The translations under genes and the position numbers were made by a program. This document shows, piece by piece, positions 17,251-28,032 of a stretch of 43,149 bases of DNA. The DNA is from Alphaproteobacteria bacterium (GTDB taxonomy: Bacteria; Planctomycetota; Phycisphaerae; UBA1845), in NCBI GenBank assembly GCA_028285105.1, contig JANQQE010000007.1, positions 67,408-110,556 of the forward strand, given 5' to 3'. The notes beneath the pieces were generated by a model. The model searched no databases and was not told the DNA's origin. It was given only the letters and a program-made list of their open reading frames with translations. Position 1 is the first letter of the stretch; each line of letters starts with the position of its first letter.

Positions 17251-18057
17251 CTATTCTCCATCACTGCGTTTCGGCTGACATCGTTCGCAAGCGAAGATTT
17301 TCCGCGATCCTTGCGTCCATTGGCGAACGCTGCCCTTGCAAACAACGCAATGTTTTCGCCCGTAGACCCGTAGTCGTTCCTCCCGTCCCAAGCGCCCCAG
17401 CGAGGCCTTGCCCGGGCTTGGATCGAATGTGATAATTCGATTGTACTTAACGCCGATTCGCAAGACATGCACAATCGTTCGCCACAATCGATCGAACTCC
17501 TCGTCGTTGATTGCCCTAGCCTCCCTGTTCGGATGAATATTTTGCATATGCAGAACCTCGGCACGATAGACATTCCCGATGCCTGCGATGACCGACTGAT
17601 CCAACAGCAATCGCCCAATCGCAGCGCGGCTTGTGCGCAATCGCTCGCGTACAATGGACGGATCGGCATCTTGTCGAAGTGGGTCTTGCCCCAGTCGGGC
17701 AATGATACCCTCGCATCGGCCGCGACTGAGGATTTCGCAGCGCGATGGGCCGTTAAGATCAAATCCGCGCGACACACCCTCTGCCCGCAACCGCACCTCA
17801 CCTTGCGGGGATGGGAGTGGCAATCGTTTGCGGCGAAACCTTCCATACAGCCCGAGATGCACGTGGAGAATTCGTCCTCTTTCAAATCGAAAAAACAAGT
17901 GCTTACCGAATGCATCGACTTTCTGCAATTCAAGTCCGTTGAGTTGCTTGGCACCACTCGCAAAACGCCCTTGTGGAGACGAAGTTGAAAGAACATCGCC
18001 AACGAGATCGCGCGTCAAATCTCGCTTGAGTCGATGAATGGTATGCCCCTCCGGCAC
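17251..18057 (-). CDS. nei: Fpg/Nei family DNA glycosylase (Nei2-like)
   Basis: Base-excision repair enzyme removing oxidised bases and cutting the abasic site. The start MPEGHTIHRL provides the catalytic Pro2 and Glu3; GKHLFFRF carries the conserved Lys of the beta-hairpin. The central helix-two-turn-helix region has SVIAGIGNVYRAEVLH, and a C-terminal zinc finger is visible as CVVC...CERC (about residues 236-259). MPEGHT instead of MPELP places it with Nei rather than MutM. Length 268 is normal. The downstream RuvC-like gene is probably co-transcribed. Confidence 0.93.
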   Translation of the reverse strand: MPEGHTIHRLKRDLTRDLVGDVLSTSSPQGRFASGAKQLNGLELQKVDAFGKHLFFRFERGRILHVHLGLYGRFRRKRLPLPSPQGEVRLRAEGVSRGFDLNGPSRCEILSRGRCEGIIARLGQDPLRQDADPSIVRERLRTSRAAIGRLLLDQSVIAGIGNVYRAEVLHMQNIHPNREARAINDEEFDRLWRTIVHVLRIGVKYNRIITFDPSPGKASLGRLGREERLRVYGRKHCVVCKGSVRQWTQGSRKIFACERCQPKRSDGE

Positions 18058-18221
18058 TGTTGCATCTCCTCTGCAAATCAGGAATCGCTACTGGTTTGAA
18101 TGCACTATACAGCACCGACGAACACTTCAAATGGGTATTGTGCCACGATCCACAGACCGTCCACGCACGTGACGCGCGATTGCGATCTGACTACAGCCCC
18201 TTCGTCGCGCCTGCGCGTGAC

Positions 18222-18257
18222 AGCGACCTGCTCAGAAGTGTGTATGAGCAGGTCGCT
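18222..18257. terminator. 13-bp perfect hairpin downstream of katG
   Basis: AGCGACCTGCTCA at 18222-18234 pairs with TGAGCAGGTCGCT at 18245-18257 around a 10-base loop, 40 bases beyond the katG stop. There is no T-run on the minus strand, so it may be a 3'-end stabiliser rather than a classical terminator. Confidence 0.55.
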
Positions 18258-18296
18258 ACTGGGTTTTCCTGATCGATTGGCCCGCCACTGCTCAGA

Positions 18297-20666
<2,370 letters not shown>

Positions 20667-20702
20667 TTATTTCTGAAGCAAGAGCTTCAATTTTGAGTTC
20701 GT

Positions 20703-21137
20703 CTAATGCTGATGCTCGGGTTGCTTCTCAAGACACTCGGGACAGGTACCCCAGAAGATCACTTCCGCCTCATCAATGTGAAAGCTTGCATCGGTGGCAG
20801 CGGTTAAGCATGGCGTCTTTCCAACGGCGCAAGCGACATCAACCGTTTTTCCACAAACGCGACAAATAAGATGATGGTGGTTATCGCCAACCCGGTCTTC
20901 GTAGCGCGCCGGCGAGCCAGCCGGCTGAATCCGCCGTATGATGCCTTTCTCTACCAACATCCCAAGCGTGTCATACACCGCCTGCCGTGATATGGCTCCA
21001 ATGTCATCACGAACACCTTCGGCGATGACGTCGGCGGTGGCATGTGGCTGCGCCGACACCGCCCGCAAAATCGCCAGTCGCTGGGCGGTGACCTGCAAGC
21101 CGTGTTCGCGAAGGAGGTTGGTTGGATCGAACGCCAT
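20703..21137 (-). CDS. Fur family regulator, PerR/FurA-like
   Basis: The ATG at 21135-21137 gives 144 residues starting [20 protein letters not shown], the usual Fur-family beginning; an upstream ATG would add an unneeded 15 residues. The N-terminal winged helix has [20 protein letters not shown]. The metal sensor domain has [12 protein letters not shown] and a C-terminal CPECL, two CxxC pairs for structural zinc, and a His-rich tail. Its position directly before katG points to peroxide sensing (PerR/FurA role) rather than iron homeostasis. It probably represses itself and katG from one promoter. Confidence 0.9.
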   Translation of the reverse strand: MAFDPTNLLREHGLQVTAQRLAILRAVSAQPHATADVIAEGVRDDIGAISRQAVYDTLGMLVEKGIIRRIQPAGSPARYEDRVGDNHHHLICRVCGKTVDVACAVGKTPCLTAATDASFHIDEAEVIFWGTCPECLEKQPEHQH

Positions 21138-21212
21138 GGATATGTTATAGATCAAATCTTGGACATTGTCCAGAATTCGCATGAAGCCAAACTTGAACCG
21201 AGAGGCCCAAAT

Positions 21213-21227
21213 TTGCCATTATTATAA
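21213..21227 (-). promoter_or_regulatory. Candidate PerR-type operator upstream of the fur-katG unit
   Basis: On the minus strand the site reads TTATAATAATGGCAA, matching 11 of 14 defined positions of the PerR box TTATAATnATTATAA; the left half is perfect. It lies 76-90 bases upstream of the regulator start codon, a plausible promoter region. Assignment is by consensus only. Confidence 0.4.
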
Positions 21228-21413
21228 GACGCAGGGCATTTCAAGGAGAACTTTGACTGGTTAAATGGCGCAAAAAATCGAGATTCAACGGCACGTGCAA
21301 CGGTCCCGGACGAGCTTGGAGCCGTCGAAAACGCATCGTCGATTTCATTGCAAAATCAAATGCCAAGTGCATAAGCACTCGATCGAAATTCTGCATGGCA
21401 CTTCAACCGGCGA

Positions 21414-22325
21414 TCAACGCTTTTTGAAAACTTCGTTGCGGGCAGACTCGGCCAACGTCAGTACACTTGGATGGCGAATCTTCCGCTCCATCGAGATCGC
21501 ATAGAACTGTTCGCGAATTTCATTGATGCGTCCCACCACACGAACGCCGTATTGTTTGCACACCTCTTTTTCGATCACGCTGGGGCCCGCGAACAGTCCC
21601 ATTCCATTTTGTCCAAAAACCTTCTTGAGGGCACTGTCTTCAAACTCTCCTGCGACGCGCGGGACCATGCCCTGACGATCGAACCAGTGATCCAACGCGC
21701 GACGCAGAACTGTTCCGGAAGTGGGCAGTAACCACGGCGCATCGGCGGTCGATTGTGGAAACGGGCGTCGATATTTCTGTGCCAATGGTGGCGTGCCAAA
21801 CACAGTTACATCGCATTCGCCAAGCAGATGATTGAAACCGCGAATGCTGACATTCGCCCCAATCGGCGCATCCGAGAGGACCACATCGAGTTCGTGAATT
21901 GAAAGTTGGGCGAGGAGTTGGTCGGGCTTACCCTCGGTGCAAATGATCTGAATGTCGTTATCGGTTTCAAGTGCCGGAGTCAGCAGCCGAAATGCGACGA
22001 GCTTGGGGACGACATCTGCAATTCCAATGTGAAGGCGAGTCGGGCGTCCGGTGGGTTGCCCTTGAACAGTGTCGAGCAACTCGCGCCCCAAGGCGAAGAT
22101 GTCATCGGCGTAGCGGTACACCGTCCGTCCAACCTGAGTCAGTTCCATCCTGCGCCGCGACCGGTCGAATAATTCGACTCCGAGCGATTTCTCGAGCGTG
22201 CGGATTTGCGCAGAGACCGTCGGCTGAGCGAGACTGAGTCGTTCGCAAGCAGCCGCCACGCTGCCTTCGCGTGCAACCGTCCAGAAATACAACAGGTGAT
22301 GATAGTTGATCCAGTCGAGATTCAT
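21414..22325 (-). CDS. nhaR: LysR family transcriptional regulator, NhaR type
   Basis: The 303-residue protein opens MNLDWINYHHLLYFWTVARE, the recognisable NhaR N-terminus, with a LysR helix-turn-helix at about 18-65 (GSVAAACERLSLAQPTVSAQIRTL in part) and a periplasmic-binding-like effector domain (GQPTGRPTRLHIGIADVVPK onward). NhaR activates sodium/proton antiporter genes and surface polysaccharide genes in enterobacteria in response to Na+. No antiporter gene is visible nearby; the divergent neighbours are an HPF-like gene and an export operon, which may be its targets. Confidence 0.9.
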   Translation of the reverse strand: MNLDWINYHHLLYFWTVAREGSVAAACERLSLAQPTVSAQIRTLEKSLGVELFDRSRRRMELTQVGRTVYRYADDIFALGRELLDTVQGQPTGRPTRLHIGIADVVPKLVAFRLLTPALETDNDIQIICTEGKPDQLLAQLSIHELDVVLSDAPIGANVSIRGFNHLLGECDVTVFGTPPLAQKYRRPFPQSTADAPWLLPTSGTVLRRALDHWFDRQGMVPRVAGEFEDSALKKVFGQNGMGLFAGPSVIEKEVCKQYGVRVVGRINEIREQFYAISMERKIRHPSVLTLAESARNEVFKKR

Positions 22326-22599
22326 GCCAAAGTCCTGTATGATGCGCCGCTCTTGGAAATGGGTTTGAATTCAAGGTCGTTGGATGACCGATTGTCGCCA
22401 TTTGTCCGCATCGAATGTCCCCGCTCCCAACCGGAGGAACGATGTTCGCGGGACCGATTCATTCATAGAATAAATCTATGCTATATTATATTATATCTAT
22501 TTTTACAATATTCGATTGGGGTATAAGCTGTTCCTGTAGCACGGTCGGTCGTCGGGTGACGAGACCAGATTCGATCACGGGCAATCGAGGAGAACAGCC
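22326..22599. other. Divergent intergenic region with an AT-rich core
   Basis: The stretch 22467-22520 is almost only A and T (several TATATTATA-like runs) in an otherwise balanced sequence, and probably holds the promoter of the HPF-like/export genes and possibly the NhaR-type regulator's binding site. No single -35/-10 pair can be chosen with confidence. Confidence 0.45.
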
Positions 22600-22956
22600 A
22601 TGAAAATAGAGATTAGTTCTCAGGGCGATGTTGCGACTGAAAAACTAAAGACAATGCTTCAACGACAGATCGACTTTGCCCTGGGTCGGTTTGAACAGCG
22701 CGTTCGCGACATCAGGGTCCGCTTGAGTGATTTGAATGGTCCAAAGGGAGGAATCGACAAACATTGCAAAATCACGGTAACCTTACGAGACGGTGAAACG
22801 GTCATCTCAGAAGTCAAGGACACGGAATTCGAGCCAGTCATTCATCGTGCGGTTGACCGAGCGGCGCGACGCATGAAGCGACACCTGAGTCTGACGCAGT
22901 CGCGTGCCAGGGCTGCGGCGGCTGACCGCAAGAACGAGACCGGTGTTGGCGAATAA
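22600..22956 (+). CDS. HPF/RaiA-like ribosome-associated protein
   Basis: GAGGAGAACAGCC precedes the ATG. The 118-residue product has the beta-alpha-beta-beta-beta-alpha outline of the HPF/RaiA (sigma-54 modulation) family: MKIEISSQG, a first helix LKTMLQRQIDFALGRFEQRV, strands IRVRLSDLNG and CKITVTLRDG, and a second helix FEPVIHRAVDRAARRMKRHLS. Short HPFs bind the ribosomal decoding centre and stabilise inactive ribosomes. Members next to transport genes are less well studied. It is the first gene before an ABC/HlyD/TolC set, 30 bases away, so co-transcription is likely. Confidence 0.8.
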   Translation: MKIEISSQGDVATEKLKTMLQRQIDFALGRFEQRVRDIRVRLSDLNGPKGGIDKHCKITVTLRDGETVISEVKDTEFEPVIHRAVDRAARRMKRHLSLTQSRARAAAADRKNETGVGE

Positions 22957-22986
22957 ATTCGAACGTAACGACTCCAAGTGACGAAG

Positions 22987-24696
22987 ATGGTTGATCACAA
23001 AAACACACTCCACCCGATGCGTCGCTTGTTGCGATTACTCAAACCGGAGCGCCGGGACATCGCTATTGTCATTGCGTTCGCAATTGGTGTCGGCGTATTG
23101 ACGCTAGCTACGCCGGTGGCAGTTCAATCGCTGGTCAATATCGTTTCCTTCGGGGGACTGACGCAACCGCTTTTGGTGCTGGCGATCCTGCTCCTGGCGT
23201 TTCTGTCGCTCGCCGGCACGATTCGCGGTTTCAAGGTTTACATCGTCGAGTTGATGCAGCGCCGCCTGTTCGTGCGCGTGGTGACCGACCTCGGATTTCG
23301 ACTACCACGTGTTCACGTGGAATCATTTGATCGAAACCACGGGCCGGAACTCGTCAATCGATTCTTTGATGTACTCACCGTGCAAAAAGTCGGCGCAACG
23401 CTGTTGCTTGACGGTGTTGCGGTTGTCCTGCAAACCATCATCGGATTGTTGATTCTGGCATTCTATCACCCATTCCTGTTGGCCTTCGATGTGGTTCTGG
23501 TTTCCGGCATCATCTTCATTCTCTTCGTTCTGGGACGGGGGGCCATTCGTACGGCGATCGAAGAATCGAAAGCCAAATACGCCGTGGCTGCATCCCTGGA
23601 GGAAATCGCGCGAAACCCATTGTCGTTCAAACAAGTCGGCGGTGCCGATTTGGCCCGAAGTCGGGCGGATGCACTGGCAGTAGGCTACGTCGAAGCTCGG
23701 CAGCGCCATTACCGTGTCGTCCTCAGACAAATTATCGGTTCGCTCGCACTTCAAGCCCTGGCAGCAACGGCGCTCCTGACCCTTGGCGGTTGGCTGGTCA
23801 TCAATGGCCAACTCACACTGGGGCAACTCGTCGCCTCCGAATTGATCGTATCGATCGTTTTGGCATCGTTTGCAAAGTTGGGACAGAAGATCGAGAGTTT
23901 TTATGACTTGCTGGCAGCCGTCGACAAACTGGGGCAACTTTTGGATCTGCCTCTTGAACGGCAGAATGGAGAGGATGCGCCGACTTCAGCACACGGCGCT
24001 GACATCAAATTGGTGGACCTGCGTTTTGATTATCCGAACGCTTCGAACGCTTTGAAGGACGTTAACCTGTCGATTCGATCAGGAGAGAATATCCAGATTG
24101 TTGGAGGACATGGCAGTGGCAAAAGCACGCTTGCCGATCTGTTCTATGGCTTGAGGTATCCGACGTCAGGTCGAATCGAACTCGACGGCATTGACGTTCG
24201 AGAGATCAATCTGGATTCGCTGCGACGTCAGGTGGCGGTCGTCAAAGGCGTAGAGATGATCGATGGAACGATCCTGGAAAACGTCAGCATGGGACGACCG
24301 GACATCGGGCCAGCTGAAGTTCGCGAGGCCCTGGACGCGATCGGAATGCTGGACGAATTGAAGGATTTGCCCGGCGGTATTGCCACGGAGTTGAATCACC
24401 TTGGGGCTCCGCTTTCCGCCGGACAGACGCGCAGACTCATGCTTGCTCGAGCGATTGCCGGCAAGCCGCGTCTGCTCGTGATCGACGAAGTCATCGAGTC
24501 CCTGGACGGTGATGCACAACAGAAAGCCATCGCTTCGCTTACTCAGCCCAACTCGGGCTGGACACTGGTAATTCTGGGCAATAGCGACTTTATGCATGGC
24601 CGTTTCGATAGGAGAATTCCTTTTTCAGACGGAACGGTTGACCCGGGCGGGGGCAGCTCGGTCGCTACACCGAACAAGGAGACTGTGTCATCATGA
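22987..24696 (+). CDS. ABC transporter, fused membrane and ATPase domains (type I export-like)
   Basis: The 569-residue protein has a six-helix transmembrane domain (about 20-310) without a peptidase domain and a C-terminal ATPase. The nucleotide site has Walker A GGHGSGKST, signature LSAGQTRRL and Walker B LLVIDEV with the catalytic Glu. The Q-loop position reads VVKGVEMIDGTILENV (no Gln) and the H-loop region reads VILGNSDFM (Asn instead of His), so hydrolysis may be atypical. With the overlapping HlyD gene and the TolC gene it forms a three-part export machine. Start: ATG at 22987; a GTG at 22978 is also possible. Cargo unknown. Confidence 0.85.
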   Translation: MVDHKNTLHPMRRLLRLLKPERRDIAIVIAFAIGVGVLTLATPVAVQSLVNIVSFGGLTQPLLVLAILLLAFLSLAGTIRGFKVYIVELMQRRLFVRVVTDLGFRLPRVHVESFDRNHGPELVNRFFDVLTVQKVGATLLLDGVAVVLQTIIGLLILAFYHPFLLAFDVVLVSGIIFILFVLGRGAIRTAIEESKAKYAVAASLEEIARNPLSFKQVGGADLARSRADALAVGYVEARQRHYRVVLRQIIGSLALQALAATALLTLGGWLVINGQLTLGQLVASELIVSIVLASFAKLGQKIESFYDLLAAVDKLGQLLDLPLERQNGEDAPTSAHGADIKLVDLRFDYPNASNALKDVNLSIRSGENIQIVGGHGSGKSTLADLFYGLRYPTSGRIELDGIDVREINLDSLRRQVAVVKGVEMIDGTILENVSMGRPDIGPAEVREALDAIGMLDELKDLPGGIATELNHLGAPLSAGQTRRLMLARAIAGKPRLLVIDEVIESLDGDAQQKAIASLTQPNSGWTLVILGNSDFMHGRFDRRIPFSDGTVDPGGGSSVATPNKETVSS

Positions 24697-26042
24697 GCGT
24701 AACATCGACACATGTTCCGCCTCAAGACGGCGGCCTGTTTCTTGACCCCAAGTCTACGGCGATGGCAATGGTCCGATCGTCGCGTTGGGTGGTTCGCATC
24801 GCCATTGTGCTGGCCATCGCATTTGTGCTGGGACCGATCATTATGGTCTTGGTACCGTGGCAGCAGAACATTCGTGGTCAGGGACGGGTTGTCGCTTATG
24901 CCCCGCTCGAAAGACAACAACAGATCGAGGCGCCAATCGACGGCCGGATCGTTCGTTGGTGGGTACAGGAAGGAAGTCGCGTTGAAGCCGGTGATCCACT
25001 GCTGGAAATCAGCGATATTGATCCGAATCTGCTCACGCGACTTGAACAGGAAAAATCCGCGCTGGTCGGCAAACTGGAAGCCTACGAACAAAAAACGCAA
25101 TCCTATGAAGCCCAAGTGGCCAATTTGGAAGCCACCTTGGAGTTGGCAGTAGCAGCTGCAACATTCCGACTGGAAACCAACAAACAAAAAGTTCGTGGAG
25201 CGCGCGAGTCGTTGTCTGCTGCTCAAGCAGCAATGGTCGCGGCAGAAGCGCAATACGAGCGCAAGCAGAACCTGATCGCCGATGGGATCGTTTCGAAACG
25301 GCAGTTCGAGGTGGCGAAGCGCGACTATGAGCAGGCCCAAGCCGCATTGAATCAAGCAGAGGCTTCCCTCGACAGCAGCATCGCCGACCTCCGTGCGTCG
25401 GAACAGGACCTGGCAAAAGTGACGACTGAACAAAGCGCCAAAATCGATTCGGCGCGAGCATCGCTGGGTGGTGCCAAAGGACAAGCCCAGGACGCTCGAG
25501 CCAGCCTCGCGAAAATCGAAGTGCAGTTGTCAAGGCAACGCTCTCAGCAGGTTAACGCACCAAGAGGTGGAACCGTGTTCCGCTTGATTGCCAATCAGGG
25601 TGGAGAAATCGTCAAAGCCGGCGACGCGCTGCTTACGTTGGTGCCAGATGCTCTGGATCGGGCGGTTGAAATATGGGTGGATGGCAATGATGCGCCGCTG
25701 ATGAGCGAGGGAGTACCGGTCCGTCTACAGTTTGAAGGTTGGCCAGCGGTGCAGTTTGTCGGATGGCCCTCGGTGGCGGTCGGTACGTTTGGTGGAATAG
25801 TCTCCCTGATCGACTCCACCGACGATGGAAATGGCAAATTTCGGCTGCTCGTCGTACCGGATGAATCGGAACAAGAATGGCCGGACACAAGATACCTTCG
25901 CCAGGGTGTGCGCGCGAAGGGATGGGTTCTGTTGAATCAAGTATCCATCGGCTACGAAATTTGGCGCCAACTCAACGGATTTCCTCCGGTGGTCACACCG
26001 CCCGATCAAAAATCGGATATTGCCAGAAAGCGATTGAAATAA
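24693..26042 (+). CDS. HlyD family membrane-fusion protein
   Basis: The 449-residue periplasmic adaptor has one N-terminal membrane helix (about 35-60, IAIVLAIAFVLGPIIMVLV), a first lipoyl half (IEAPIDGRIVRWWVQEGSRVEAGDPL), a long coiled coil of alternating Glu/Ala/Gln-rich helices (about 110-270) and a second lipoyl half (VNAPRGGTVFRLIANQGGEIVKAGDAL), then a beta-barrel. It bridges the ABC protein and the TolC-like channel. Its ATG overlaps the TGA of the ABC gene, so the two are translationally coupled. Confidence 0.92.
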   Translation: MSVTSTHVPPQDGGLFLDPKSTAMAMVRSSRWVVRIAIVLAIAFVLGPIIMVLVPWQQNIRGQGRVVAYAPLERQQQIEAPIDGRIVRWWVQEGSRVEAGDPLLEISDIDPNLLTRLEQEKSALVGKLEAYEQKTQSYEAQVANLEATLELAVAAATFRLETNKQKVRGARESLSAAQAAMVAAEAQYERKQNLIADGIVSKRQFEVAKRDYEQAQAALNQAEASLDSSIADLRASEQDLAKVTTEQSAKIDSARASLGGAKGQAQDARASLAKIEVQLSRQRSQQVNAPRGGTVFRLIANQGGEIVKAGDALLTLVPDALDRAVEIWVDGNDAPLMSEGVPVRLQFEGWPAVQFVGWPSVAVGTFGGIVSLIDSTDDGNGKFRLLVVPDESEQEWPDTRYLRQGVRAKGWVLLNQVSIGYEIWRQLNGFPPVVTPPDQKSDIARKRLK

Positions 26043-26073
26043 TCTCGCACAACAGGCAACCTACCCCTACAAC

Positions 26074-27825
26074 ATGAGGATTCACAAAATAAAGAACACG
26101 AAACGAACAATCCGCGTTTATCGATCACTTGTAATGTGGACGCTTGTCGTTCAATGCGCTTGCGTTCCCTGGCCCAATACCGCGGATTCGCCGCAAAGCA
26201 AGCGCGTGACCCAGCACGTTCGACAAATACAGCAAGCCGATCTGGCGTCGCTCTCGTCGACAAGTGGCGTGGCGATCGAAGATGAATTGGGCTCGGTCAA
26301 AGAGCGGCGCCAACCAAGTCCACCTGTGCCTCAAAAAGAGCATCTGGACTTGTCTGTGGCGACGCTTCGTGCCGACACACTGCGAAACAACCTCGATCTT
26401 GACGTCGTGCTGGTGGGACCCGAATTGGCTGGCACGGTCGTCAGCGAGGAGGAGGCGAAATTCGACGCAACAATCTTCGGTGGTGTGCAATACAAAAAGG
26501 AAAACACACCACCACTCGATAGCGACTTCGTCGAGTTCACGTCCGACACAGATGAACTAGACAAGAAACGCGTCAAACTCACTCAGATTGAGCAAACCAA
26601 AGAACAACTCAACTTTGACGCCGGAATCGAAGTACCCTTGCCGACGGGCGGAAAAATAAAACTGCGCAACGCATTCGACGAACAGAACAAATTGGAACCT
26701 CAGCGGTTTGAACAGTACGTATCCAGTATGAAGTTCTCTGTCAGCCAACCGCTGCTTCGCGGAGCAGGGATCGAAGCCAATACGGCTTCGATTCGAATGG
26801 CACGCCTAAATGCGCAGGCGGTTGACGCAAAAACCAAGCTCAATGTCATCCGAATTCTGGCGGCGGCTGAGAAGGTTTTCTGGAGAGTCTATGGCGCTCA
26901 GAAGACCCTGGAAATTCGATTGCAACAGTACAACCTCGCATTCGATAACCTCGAACTGGTCAGAAAGCGCGCCGGCGCTGGGCTTTCGGCCGAGATCGAG
27001 ATTGTCCGTGCCGAAGTCGGCGTCGCTCAGCGGTTGGAATCGCTTATCATCGCAGAGACCGACCTGCGCATCAAGCAGCGCGATCTGAAACGTATTCTGA
27101 ATCTTGAAGACGTTCAGCTCGATTCACCCACAACTGTCAATATTTCTTCCGAGCCCCAACTCCTGCGCTACAGTTTTGAGCGAGAGCAACTCGCCGAAAG
27201 TGCGCTCGAAAATCGCATGGAGATGCTGGAACTCGAACTCAAGTTAGCCGCCGACGCCATCAAGATCGACCTTGCGCGCAACAAAGCCCTGCCGCTTTTC
27301 GTGGTCGATTTTGAGTATGGTTTGCTCGATCGCCAGGGATCGTTTGGATCGGCATGGGAAGGCATGTGGGACTTCGACAACTCCGGACTCGCCGTCGGAC
27401 TGCGCGGTGAAATTCCTGTTACCAACAACGCCCGTGAAGCGCAATTGCGTCGCGCCATGCTGACTCGCGTACAACGGATGGCCTCCCGAAACCAACGCGA
27501 ACTGGCGATCCGACAGGAAGTCTACGATGCTTTAGACGTCCTGGAACAAAACTGGCAGCGGATACTAGCTGCCCGCCAGAACGTCATTGTATCAGGCGTA
27601 AACTACGAAGCCGAATTGAAACAATTTGAAGAAGGCCTGCGCACCATGCGCGAGGTACTCGAAGTACTCACCCAACTTGGCGATGCCCAGCTGCGCGAGA
27701 TCAACGCAATCGTGGCATATCAGGTCGCACAAATCGATCTGGCCTTCGCAACGGGCACGCTCCTCGGATATGCGCGGATGGGGTTCACGCCGATACCAGT
27801 AACGCTTGGCTCAAGTATGCCGTAA
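26074..27825 (+). CDS. TolC family outer-membrane channel protein
   Basis: The 583-residue protein has an N-terminal signal (YRSLVMWTLVVQCAC, possible lipobox at Cys29) and two homologous TolC halves of long helices, with typical segments FSVSQPLLRGAGIEAN, VFWRVYGAQKTLEIRLQQYN and RRAMLTRVQRMASRNQRELA. It is longer than the usual 420-500 residues because of an N-terminal extension before the first TolC repeat. It follows the HlyD gene by 31 bases and should form the outer-membrane exit of the export machine. It converges with the tRNA-His end of the RNA-repair array. Confidence 0.9.
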   Translation: MRIHKIKNTKRTIRVYRSLVMWTLVVQCACVPWPNTADSPQSKRVTQHVRQIQQADLASLSSTSGVAIEDELGSVKERRQPSPPVPQKEHLDLSVATLRADTLRNNLDLDVVLVGPELAGTVVSEEEAKFDATIFGGVQYKKENTPPLDSDFVEFTSDTDELDKKRVKLTQIEQTKEQLNFDAGIEVPLPTGGKIKLRNAFDEQNKLEPQRFEQYVSSMKFSVSQPLLRGAGIEANTASIRMARLNAQAVDAKTKLNVIRILAAAEKVFWRVYGAQKTLEIRLQQYNLAFDNLELVRKRAGAGLSAEIEIVRAEVGVAQRLESLIIAETDLRIKQRDLKRILNLEDVQLDSPTTVNISSEPQLLRYSFEREQLAESALENRMEMLELELKLAADAIKIDLARNKALPLFVVDFEYGLLDRQGSFGSAWEGMWDFDNSGLAVGLRGEIPVTNNAREAQLRRAMLTRVQRMASRNQRELAIRQEVYDALDVLEQNWQRILAARQNVIVSGVNYEAELKQFEEGLRTMREVLEVLTQLGDAQLREINAIVAYQVAQIDLAFATGTLLGYARMGFTPIPVTLGSSMP

Positions 27826-27881
27826 ATCCGACGCCAATTCGTTTGATAGAACACGCAACCCTAAGTACTTCCGCTATGCAG

Positions 27882-27954
27882 GGCGACCGACGGGAATCGA
27901 ACCCGTATCCTCGCGTTCACAGCGCGATGCTCTCGCCGTTGAGCTACAGCCACC
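27882..27954 (-). tRNA. tRNA-His (GTG)
   Basis: The folded minus strand has the extra 5' G (G-1, opposite C73) typical of tRNA-His, D stem GCTC/GAGC, anticodon stem TCGCG/CGCGA with loop CTGTGAA (anticodon GTG), and T arm ACGGG-TTCGATT-CCCGT. The seven-pair acceptor stem contains three G-T wobbles (2-71, 4-69, 6-67), unusually many. No CCA is encoded. It is the last element of the RNA-repair array, 78 bases after the slipin gene. Confidence 0.92.
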
Positions 27955-28032
27955 GTAAATGCCGGCCGATGCGACTTACAACCGGGTTGCATCGACCGGC
28001 ACGTTCACTTAGCAGGCCACTACTACTCCGCG

